Shown here one piece after another: positions 1 to 8,540 of a DNA stretch of 21,696 bases. Source of the stretch: Scenedesmus sp. ARA3 (lineage: Eukaryota; Chlorophyta; Chlorophyceae; Sphaeropleales; Scenedesmaceae); NCBI GenBank assembly GCA_004335835.1, contig RWJK01000770.1, positions 1-21,696 of the forward strand, written 5' to 3'. Position 1 is the stretch's first letter; every line of letters begins with the position of its first letter. The position numbers and the translations under genes were made by a program. The notes beneath the pieces are model-generated. The model searched no databases, was not told where the DNA came from, and saw nothing but the letters and a program-made list of their open reading frames with translations.

Positions 1-60
<60 letters not shown>
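1..60. repeat. (GT)n dinucleotide microsatellite
   Basis: About thirty uninterrupted TG units run from the window edge, so the true array may be longer. No gene is visible between it and position 334. That stretch contains only a short imperfect doubling of the sequence AGCGTGGAAGCCT near 310-338. Confidence 0.98.
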
Positions 61-63
<3 letters not shown>

Positions 64-334
64 GGATGACAGGGATAAGTGTGTTGTGAGGTGCTGTCTG
101 CTAGGGCGCTGAGCAACAGCTTCCATGGCCTGGAGTGTACACTCACATGTGAAGGAGTCGGCAGCAGTAAGTGTACAGTATTAGGCTGCAGGCACTTTGT
201 GCGGCCAGGTGTACGAGGTCAGTTTGCCATGCACACCCAAACAGCTTTGCAGGGGTTGCCGCGGTGTCAGCCGGCCATATGTGCCCAGGTGCGAGCAGAA
301 CATCATGTATAGCGTGGAAGCCTAGCGTGGAAGC

Positions 335-898
335 CTAGATACTGTTCAACTGGCAGAACAACCCTGAACGCCGAGTTAAGGCGTACCATGCTGGCAGTGA
401 TGCAGCTGCTGCGCGGCACATGGCCAGCTGCTTGCACCGCACCTGCTGAGGGTGGTTGACGTGCACTGCTGCTTGCCCCACTTTGTCCCGGAACCTGGAG
501 GTGCTTGTTGTGCCAGTCTTGCTGCTGACACTGCTGATGCTGCTTCCGCCTTTGCTGTGCTGTCTGCTGTGCTTGCTGTTGTCCCTGCTGCTGCCATCTG
601 CTGGCAAGTCAGGCAAGGCGCCTAGAGGCACGCTGCTCAGCGGCACAACGACAGGAGCATCTCCTGGCACAGGGTTCGTGGAGCCATTGTTTTTATAGCC
701 ACGCCCAGCATCGCTGCTGGTCTTTTGCTGCAGGTGTCCGCTTGCCGAGTCCAGGTCGTTTCCATGCACAATTGCACCTTGTGTGCCGACCACCGCGGGC
801 AGCAGCAGAGCAGGCTGATGGTTCACATCTGACACCTGAAACGTTACGTGACGATTGTAATTATGTTGGGCGTCTGCAGCGTTTGCCAATGGCTGCAT
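335..898 (-). CDS. Unrecognised open frame, Ser/Ala/Gln-rich, 187 codons
   Basis: The product is not recognised. The frame is open for 187 codons from an ATG at 898 to a stop at 335-337 on the minus strand, unusually long for this intron-rich, stop-rich DNA. The predicted protein is polar. A basic, Ser-rich middle section carries SGHLQQKTSSDAGRGYKNN followed by runs of Ser, Lys and Thr, and the C-terminus reads RRSGLFCQLNSI. No signal peptide, membrane segment or known domain is evident. It would be transcribed away from the phosphatase gene that starts at 1254, leaving about 355 bp as a shared promoter. It could be a small intronless gene, the last exon of a longer gene, or chance. The plus-strand frame across the same DNA is hydrophobic and Leu-rich, which is typical of antisense to CAG-rich sequence, so the minus frame is the better candidate. 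Confidence 0.3.
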   Translation of the reverse strand: MQPLANAADAQHNYNRHVTFQVSDVNHQPALLLPAVVGTQGAIVHGNDLDSASGHLQQKTSSDAGRGYKNNGSTNPVPGDAPVVVPLSSVPLGALPDLPADGSSRDNSKHSRQHSKGGSSISSVSSKTGTTSTSRFRDKVGQAAVHVNHPQQVRCKQLAMCRAAAASLPAWYALTRRSGLFCQLNSI

Positions 899-1253
899 GC
901 CGGTCACGAGTGTAAGCGGGTCACAGCTTCGTGCAGTAAACTTGCTTCAGGCACCCTTGCATGCGCAAGCCGCATAATTCTGTAATTTAAATTCTCCTAT
1001 TGGTAACGCGCAGCACTCTTGTAATGCAGCCGAAGCTGCATCATGTTAGTGATGAGCCTGCGGTGACCGCAACCTAGGACGTGTCACGATCGTGACACTC
1101 TCTCGTCAAAGCACCCTTTACTTGCTGCCAAAACTCTAGCAACTGTGATAACATCTGTGATAGCTGCGACAGCACGGCAGCCGCAAAAAAACAGGCTGGC
1201 TTACCCGTTTGCTGCAGTTCTCGTGCTTGGAGGTGCACTGGCTGTGCCACACG
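899..1253. other. Putative divergent promoter/5' region, no gene seen
   Basis: This gap separates the minus-strand open frame from the phosphatase start codon. It holds an A/T-rich patch around 979-997 that could serve a TATA-like role for either side, and otherwise mixed sequence. An in-frame open stretch from about 1209 up to the ATG at 1254 means an additional upstream exon of the phosphatase cannot be excluded. Confidence 0.3.
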
Positions 1254-4222
1254 ATGGCGCTGTTCCCCGCAACTAGAAGCCACAGCTACGTGCGCAATCA
1301 GCGACTGCAGTACGATTGGAGCCTGCGTGGCATCCGATGGGGCGATTTCTTCCGCTATCAGCACTGGGGAGGCATTCTGCTGATCATCCCTGCAGCTGTT
1401 GTTGCAGGTGGGGTGGCATACAACTGCTGCCTTGAAGCATTGCACAGCCGCCATAACAAGCTCGATCGAGTGTTGGAGATGTTTGCCAACAGCTGACTGA
1501 GCAAGATCGTGCTGCTGCAGGGCTGTCACACTTTACATTCCAGCAGAACCCTACTGTGCGCCAGGCGCTGCTGTATGATGCCACCATCAGGTCAGTCCCT
1601 GCTGCCTCCCCAGGCTAAGTCCGCGTGGCTACATGTGTACAGCTAGCTCCATGCTTATCTCGCCAGAAGCATGTGGGTGTGGATGTCAGCCCATGCACTC
1701 GCAGTGCATCCCGCCGCTCCTGGTGCGCAGCTGAAGAGTTCCTGCGCCAATTATTCGCGCTGGCCCAAACTAGACCTATAGTCCACAGTACAGGCACCAT
1801 GTTCTTGTAGGCCGTGCGCTTCAGCAGCAAGCACATGCTATGGACACCTCAATCACAAGCACATCTGCTGACACAGCCTTTGCCGGCGCGCTAACCCTGC
1901 AGCTACCCCATCGTTGAGAAAGAGGCAGTCTCCAATGCCCTGGCCGTTGCATTCAACTGGATCGCATTCGCTGTGGCGGTTCTGGTCATCGAGCTGGGTG
2001 TGTTCTGGCGGCAGCACTCCCTGACAGTGGCGCTGGCAGGCATCCTGCACCAGGCCTGGTGCTGCGCAAGTGAGCAGACAACATTGGATAGCACATTCAC
2101 GCCTCGATGCTTGTTTCAGCATGCATAGCTGCATTTGCACTTGTGTAGCTGGCTCACACTGCTATTTGCCCTGCACTTGTGATGCTCTGAGTGAACATGG
2201 TAGCACTCGCCTGCATACTGCAACCGTGACATTGCGTGTCAGTCGGTGTTTTGAACACTGCGTAATCAGCCTGCTCCTGCAGACACACGCAGCGGCATCA
2301 GCCGCAGCAAAGTGTGACGCCGCCACTCCTGCTGCTGCTCCGCAGTCAACTTTGTGATCGTGGTGGCCATTTCTGAGACAACCAAGTCCTTCAGTGGTGA
2401 TCTACGACCAGACTTCCTGGCTCGCTGCCAGCCAGCCCCACCTGAAGGCAGCCCACCCGGCGGGCGGGTCTCCAACCACATCAGCGACACAGCAGTGCCG
2501 CTGTCGGCTGTGCACCTTGGCGACATTGCCAGCTGCACCAACCCCAATCTTGACACTGTGCGGCAGGGCAGATTTGTGAGTATCGGCATGCGGCATTGGC
2601 AGCGGCATGGTCTGGGAGCCTGCCATATTATGTTGCGGAGGCTGATACCCACAGCAGAAGCACTGATGGGTGCACGTAGCATGTTGCTGCTGCTGCTGTC
2701 GGTGATGCTTGTCGTTACCACAACTGTGGGCTATGCCTGCAGTTGCATGTCAGTGTGTGTAACATCATCTGACTGAGCTGCTGCTGCCGCCGCTGCTGCT
2801 GCAGGCCTTTCCCTCTGGCCACGCCAGCAACAGCATGAGTGTGGCGTGGTACACGGTGCTGTACCTGGTGTGGTCGCTGTACCTGCGCAGTGATGCACCC
2901 TACCCGCGGCGGCTCTACTGGGGCTCCAGCTTCTGGGGACGGCTGGTGGGCGAGGTGCGACGCTAGGCTTCATATGTCCATGATGTATTTGATTTTCAGC
3001 ACTTTGATCTCAGGTTACACTTGATTGGTATCGTGTACATTGCACTATATCTCGGTGCAACCCATTATCAGTATTTGTCTGCTGCCTCATGCGCTAGCGC
3101 AGCGCACTCTAGCATAGTCTGCAGCACAGCAGAGGCCGCTGTCTTAATAAGCCATCCATGCAACGACTGTAGCTGCTGTTATACTGGGTGATGTGTGTGG
3201 CAGTAGCATGCCAAGGCTCATGGCAGCGCCGCCACACACAATTACCCGGTAACAGGGCCTGCACCAGGCCGCCTTGTGGGGCATGCTGCTTGCTGGGCTG
3301 CGGGCATCTGTGTGTGCTAGCAGCGCTGGCCTCAAAAGCCCCAGAAGCCTAGCACAGCAGAAGTCCCTGCACTCTGTAGGTGCACCTGTTCCCCGCACTC
3401 TGTAGGTGCACCCGGTGTTTCTGTATGAGTGATTGAACCATTTTGATCTTGTGTCACGTGCGGCAGGTGATGCACGCGCTGGCATACGGCTTCATCGTGC
3501 TGTGCCTGTGCCTCTCCTGGTACATCGGCGCTACAAGGTGCGCTGGTATGACATAGATCAACACCTAACACTCAGCAAAGCATACATGGCTCAGCAATGC
3601 CATGCGCACGCTGACTGCTGTAGTGGCCTCTTTGCAACAGTGGCCAGAAGCACAGCAGGATGCAGGGCCGAGCACCTGTTGCTATGCTGGTCACTGCCTG
3701 CAAAGCTGCTGCAACAACAAACATCGTGTTGTTTTGTGCCGCAGGTTCTGGGACCACCTGCACAGCATTGCTGACATCATCGGAGGCTTTGTCGTGGCTG
3801 TCATCTTCACAACGCCCTTTGTCATCAAGGCCGTGGGATTACACACCGCAATGCGCAACCGCATCGACGGAGACCTCGACTCCAAAACCGCCGTGCTGGG
3901 CCCTGCAGGGCCTGATGATGTGGCTGCATACCCAAACACTCACAATGCAGGTGTTGGCGGCAATGTGATGCAACATGCTGCTGGTGGCAATGGCATGCAG
4001 CCGCCGCTGCTGCCAGTTGCAACGCCGCCTGCACCTCACCCTGCTGCTGGGCAGTGGCACGCATCCCACACAGCAGCAGGCTGGCAGGGAGGGGCACACT
4101 CACCTCAGGATGCTGGCAGGCATGCAGCGCAGCTTGCAGGACACCAGCTTGCAGGAAACGGGAGGCAGGCTGGCGTGACTGGTAGCAGTGGCGATGCTGT
4201 GCTGGAGATGCCTCGGCGCTGA
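1254..4222 (+). CDS. LPP: Lipid phosphate phosphatase (PAP2 family), 7 exons
   Basis: This is an integral-membrane PAP2 phosphatase, a family that dephosphorylates phosphatidic acid and related lipid phosphates. Exons are 1254-1407, 1521-1590, 1903-2069, 2346-2575, 2805-2954, 3467-3537 and 3745-4222. All introns are GT-AG and the phases agree, giving 439 residues. The three family motifs are present: C1 is K144-x6-R151-P152 (KSFSGDLRP), C2 is FPSGHAS with H213, and C3 is T280-R281-x5-H287-x3-D291 (TRFWDHLHSIAD). C3 has TR where the family usually has SR. H213 and H287 are the expected nucleophile and charge-relay histidines. About six hydrophobic segments flank the motifs, as in plant and animal LPPs. 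The last 120 or so residues form a hydrophilic Ala/Gly/His/Gln-rich tail, longer than in typical LPPs. The start is the first ATG in frame (MALFPATRSH). Substrate preference cannot be read from the sequence. Confidence 0.9.
3369..3412. repeat. Two 18-bp direct repeats in phosphatase intron 5
   Basis: The 18-mer GCACTCTGTAGGTGCACC occurs at 3369-3386 and again at 3395-3412, inside the intron 2955-3466. It carries no exon sequence. Confidence 0.9.
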
Positions 4223-5902
4223 TCAGGCGCCAGCTGCAGGCTAGAGTTGGCGGCTGAGTAATCAATTGCTTCGGGGAGCAGGGAGAGCTGTTGTTGACGG
4301 CTGCAGTGCTGCTGCTGCACATGCTGCTTGTGGCACATGGCAAGATGCTGGCGACCTTGTCACCTGGCATGCAAGCAAGCAGCAGCAGGCGGTGCAGATT
4401 GCTGCGCAGCCTCCTGGAGATTTTCAAGGGAGGCTGGCCCTGCAGCTTAGCATAATTGCAGGCAATGGTTGGGGAAAGCAGGTGTCGGTGCAGTGCAGGC
4501 TCTGTGATGGTTGCAGGAAGCTGCAGCTGGATGCACCAATGCTGGATGCAAGGGCCAGCCTGTGACTGCCCAGCAGCTTGTTGCCTGCCTTGCAGCCATT
4601 GCAGCCATTGGTGTGGGTGGCTGCACCGTTTGTCGATGCAGTGCAGCGCACTGCACCCTCAGCTGCAGTCAGCTTGCAAGTCAACTTGCAAGTCAATTGG
4701 CGGCAACTGCCAAGCAGCTGAGGGCGGTTGTGTTTTGTGGGGCTCGATCCCCCTGAGTCCGGTTGTGGGGTTGCAGCACCACACATGCCACATGGCATAC
4801 ATGCTATGTGTGACTTCTTTTTATGAGAGCTGCAGACTGTCTACGCACAGTATTTGGGCCGGGCGGCTGTCCACTTGCAGCTGTAGCAGCACCCCCAGGT
4901 GATGTTGTAGGGTTGAAATTGCCCGTCAGGACTATCGATGATTGTACAATATTGTAATTGGTGCGTTTGTGCCTGTGGAGTCTGCTATGACCGGGGAAGT
5001 GTTTGTCAATGTTTGACCATGTTGCAGCATCGTGTGTGGGGCACTGTGCATGGTGAGAGAAAAACAGTAGTGAGCAGCAAACCGCTTGTTGTGCAGGGGT
5101 GAGATGGTTTCAAACTGAGTTGAAGCTGTGATGTGCTTTGAGTGCACTGAGCTGCTGGGACTGTATGATTTGCACCATGTGTTGCGCAGCAAGTTTGATG
5201 ACGCCCTGCAAACTGGCTGCTTGCACGTGCTTGAGATGCCAATTTGCCATGTTTGCAGCTACACTGTAGGCTGCTGCAGCTGCAGCTGGTTTGGGGTGGA
5301 TCTGAGCATAGTTTGCTCTGTGTGTGACACAGTGTTGCTTCCCAACTGGATACGTATGATTAAGTGTTGCCAGCAGTTTCACCGGCCTGTTTGACAATTG
5401 CAATGATCAAATGGGCCCTGCCTTTTGTGTGGCAGCTATCCGTGGTTGATGAAGCTGCAAGTGTCTGGACTTGGCAGCACATGGCTGCGTCTTATCGCTG
5501 TATACGAACAGCCTGCGGTTGAGTCATCGAAGTATGGGGAAACATGAGCTGGCAGCGTGAAATTGGTTGTACCCACCCTCATGTGCTGAGCGACAACACC
5601 ATGGCGCCAGTAGGCTTCTACCAGCAACCAACCACCAAGCCGATCGTGCAGGGAGAAGCCAATCAACCAAGGCACACACGCCATGCACGCATATGTCACC
5701 TTCAACGTCTATGTTGCGCCGGCTGCACATGCCCTGCAGGCCGTAATGATCACCTCAAAAAATTATCAAGCCACAACTATGGCGCCCTGTGTGCTGTGTC
5801 ATTTATCATAGCATGATGCAGCCCTTCACCACCCCAAGGAACTGTACTGGCCAGGATACCAGCCTGGCTGTTCGCCCTCTGGTAGGCTGTGCAGTCTCTG
5901 CG
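4223..5902. other. Intergenic region between convergent genes, no gene supported
   Basis: This stretch holds the 3' UTR of the phosphatase and, from the other side, the 3' UTR of the minus-strand DCP1-like gene. Several frames of 70-150 codons exist on both strands, but they are Cys/Ser/His-rich, lack domains and overlap each other. A small direct repeat of CTTGCAAGTCAA lies near 4672-4697. Nothing else is recognisable. Confidence 0.6.
4953..4957 (+). terminator. Candidate poly(A) signal TGTAA for the phosphatase
   Basis: TGTAA in an A/T-rich context is the usual chlorophyte polyadenylation signal. This is the first well-placed copy I see after the stop codon at 4222. It implies a 3' UTR of roughly 740 nt, which is long but not unusual for green algae. 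Confidence 0.35.
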
Positions 5903-6421
5903 TCAGCATGCCGCCTGCTGCGCTGCCAGCTCCCCCTCCACCTCATCCCACAGCGCATCCACCCGGTCCACAAAGCCTGCAGCGCAACATGAGCAACATA
6001 CAAGCCAGGCGACGGCGGCGGCAGCAGCAGCAGGCACTTAGGAGATGCGCTGTGTGGGACACATCTGGGCCTGCTGTGTCGCACTGCAAGAACGCGGTAG
6101 TCAGCTTGACAATGTGCAGACACTGAATGACGACTGGCTACAGCAGCAGGCAGCACACGCAGGCACAACATCCGCTGCGCGACTGTTTGCAGCTTCCACA
6201 AACAATTGGAAGCCGTTGCTGCATGCTTAAGGACAGCTGGCAAGCAGGGCGGTGACAACTGCTGCGTGGTGCTGATCAGCAACAAAGGCAATTGAAGCGC
6301 CATATGCAAGTCTGTCTGCAAGCGCATCATGCTGTCACGGCCTTGCTGTGCGCTGCCATTGCTCACTTTGGAACTCAGGGTCCAGCAGGTAGTGCTGTTG
6401 CGGCAATGGCGTGCAGATAAC

Positions 6422-6471
<50 letters not shown>

Positions 6472-7285
6472 GGTACAGCAGGGGTGTTGCGCGCACCACA
6501 TTGGCAGATGATCTGTGCAATACTATATGTCAACATGGAAACACACATGTGCCTGCAATCAGCAACACCACATGCAACTTGGCATCTGGTTGTTTCATGT
6601 GCTATGCGTCCAGGTGTCGTGCTCGGATGCTTGTCCAGTACATCAATTCAAGGACATCGCACATGCTGCATAGGGTGTGCGCAGCATGCAGTGACGTTGA
6701 GGCTTCTGGCATACCAGTGTTGGTATTTGCCAGACGCTGCTGTGATTTGGACGCAGCACTGCATGCATGGACATGCAATCAATGTGCAGCCAAGTGTAGC
6801 CAGTAACAGCACCTGGGGCGTGCTGAAATCACCTTGATCACATCCTTCACGTAAGCAGCGTTGGGCAGAGCGCCAGCCGCGGCCACACCAGCTGCTGCAG
6901 CTACCTCCACTCCAGCCATACCAATGCCACCAGCAGGCTGTTCACCATCTCCTGCTGCTGCCGCCGCTGCTGCTGCCTGATGATCCTGCACAGAAGGGGC
7001 CACAAGCCTTACTGTTAATTGAGGCAGGAAGCTCCAAATTTGTGGACAGAGTGGAAAGACTGCTTCCTGTGGGCGATAATCGTGCTGCCCTCAAGCGTGG
7101 AAAAGCACCCCTCCAGATCTGCCTTGCAACCAGCTCACCTTTTCAGCTGCTGCCTGCTGCTGCTGTTGCTGCAGCAACCGCTGCTGCAGCGCCCTACTGT
7201 GCATGCTGTTCAGCATGGCCTGTAGGGCTGACTTGAAGCTGGCACAGTCGGGTGCATCGTAGAAGCGGAAGCACCACACAGGCGC
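5903..7285 (-). CDS. DCP1-like mRNA-decapping cofactor, 3' four exons
   Basis: Four minus-strand exons join with consistent phase: 7285-7139, 6985-6833, 6394-6367 (28 nt) and 5976-5903, ending in TGA. The first exon reads APVWCFRFYDAPDCASFKSA, resembling the end of the EVH1 domain of DCP1 (consensus GIWFYD..EC followed by a helix). A Gln-rich then Ala/Gly-rich linker follows. The last three exons give AAYVKDVIK, HYLLDPEFQ and SFVDRVDALWDEVEGELAAQ, a compact helical C-terminus like the DCP1 trimerisation domain. DCP1 activates the DCP2 decapping enzyme in cytoplasmic mRNA decay. The exon structure is better supported than the name, because the N-terminal EVH1 strands and the usual YLLYRN motif were not found. 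The first exon could extend upstream to about 7374, since the frame stays open. The start codon is not identified. Confidence 0.5.
6422..6470. repeat. (CAG)16 trinucleotide repeat in DCP1-like intron
   Basis: Sixteen uninterrupted GCA units. In the sense of the minus-strand gene this is (CTG)16. It lies in the intron 6832-6395, ending 27 nt before the 28-nt exon at 6394-6367. Confidence 0.97.
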
Positions 7286-7607
7286 CTGCAAAGCAGCGGC
7301 CAAGTCGAGGCCACGTTGAGCCACACAGACTATGCAGGCAACCAGTTCCTCCTGGTAGGAAGCTGATGCTGGTCGATGCAGGCAAAAGAAAGCTACACTG
7401 CTGCATCAGCTGAGGATGGTAGCATGTGTGTGTCGTCCCTACAGCATTGCTGCTGCTGCAGAACTGTTGCTGCTGCTGCAACCTCGGACAGATTTGCAAG
7501 CTGCTGCTTGATCTCAGATCCTCTCCCCATGTACTTTGTGAATAGTACCGCAGCATGCAGAACATTCAGCAAACCCAGACACACTCAGGCATGCACTGGC
7601 AGCCCAC

Positions 7608-8006
7608 CTGCTGCTGCTGTTGCTGCTGCTCAGCAGGCTGCTGCTGCTTTGTCCTGAGCACCAGGATGCTGCCGCTGTTTGCTGTGCTGCTGCTGGGGAT
7701 GACGCACAGACTCAGATGTTCTTCCAGCAATGGGCACTGCAGCAGCAAGTTTTCCTGCAAGCGTAGCTCCAGCAAGGATGTGATGCTGTGCTGCCCTTCC
7801 TGCTGCTCTTCATGCTCCACTAGCCTGAGGCGTGCATGGCTTGCTGCTTTCAGCCAGGAGCCCTTGCTGGCTTTGCTGTTGTGGCTGACTCCTTTGACTG
7901 CTGCAGGATTCAGCAGCGGCTGTGCTGGAGAGGTGACATACAGGGCGAGTGCTCCTGTCCAGTTGTGCTGGTAAATCTGCTGCTGCATGGCGCTCAAAAT
8001 TTGCAT
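7608..8006 (-). CDS. Possible upstream exon(s) of the DCP1-like gene
   Basis: On the minus strand 133 codons stay open from about 8006. They end in a Gln run followed by a good donor (CAG|GTGGGC) at 7608/7607, in the phase needed to join the exon at 7285. The stretch contains NWTGALALYV, loosely like the W..-G-LF strand of EVH1 domains, and NSGSILVLRTK. I cannot align it convincingly, and an alternative donor (GTATGT) right after GALAL would shorten it. It is offered as the most likely location of the missing 5' coding sequence, not as a defined exon. Confidence 0.22.
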
Positions 8007-8540
8007 ACAAGGACAGCGTTACGCAAGCCTTGGCTGACACTTTGCACGATGAATCAGGCTTGCGTGCAATAGAAAGGCGCAGCCGGTGAGGCAGGCTTCA
8101 CCCATGCAGGTGCAGATTGAAATTCATTTGAACAAGTACCATAACGTCAGAGGGAGACCAGGGTAACATGGCTACTGCATATCTCACAAGGCTGCGTCGT
8201 GTCATGTCAGCAGTGGATTGCAGTATAAGTTTTGCATTTTCTGACGGAGTAGGGCCGCTTTGGCCACAGGCGTGTACGCTGACATTGAAGTGCTGCTGCT
8301 GCTGCTGCTGGTGCCGTTCCCGTTGAAACTGCTGTTCATATTGTGTGGTGCTGCTAACAAACGGACACATTGGTTTCAAAGCTTTAGGTTTAACATTCTG
8401 TCCTCGGCAGAGACGATGCCGATGCGTTCCCCTAGATGCGCTCTGCGATAATACGCAACATGCAGCAGCATGCAGGCACTGTAAATACTTATTATAAAGT
8501 ACCTGTCAGAGGTTACATACCATCTGGATCAGCAGCAGCC
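8007..8540. promoter_or_regulatory. Shared divergent 5' region of DCP1-like and TTLL genes
   Basis: The DCP1-like gene is read leftward and the TTLL gene rightward from this interval, so both promoters probably lie here. It may also hold unrecognised first exons of the minus-strand gene: a 93-codon minus frame spans 8098-8379 without a recognisable domain. A CTG run lies at about 8288-8310. Confidence 0.35.
8489..8498 (+). promoter_or_regulatory. TATA-like box upstream of TTLL
   Basis: TATTATAAAG stands out in otherwise G/C-rich DNA, 43 nt before the ATG at 8541. Transcription starting about 25-30 nt downstream would give a short leader and favour 8541 as the start codon over the in-frame ATGs at 8436 and 8460. 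Confidence 0.35.

Noticed and set aside
3825..4427. 200-codon minus-strand open frame
   Set aside because: It is antisense to the last exon of the phosphatase, where PAP2 motif C3 is clear on the plus strand.
5128..5394. 88-codon Cys-rich plus-strand frame
   Set aside because: The Cys content comes from TGC/TGT-rich background. There is no ordered Cys spacing of a known domain, and the region is expected 3' UTR/intergenic.
5806..6501. 231-codon minus-strand frame beginning with poly-Ala
   Set aside because: It starts inside the CAG repeat. In the same region another minus frame gives the better supported micro-exon and terminal exon (DPEFQ, FVDRVDALWDEVE).
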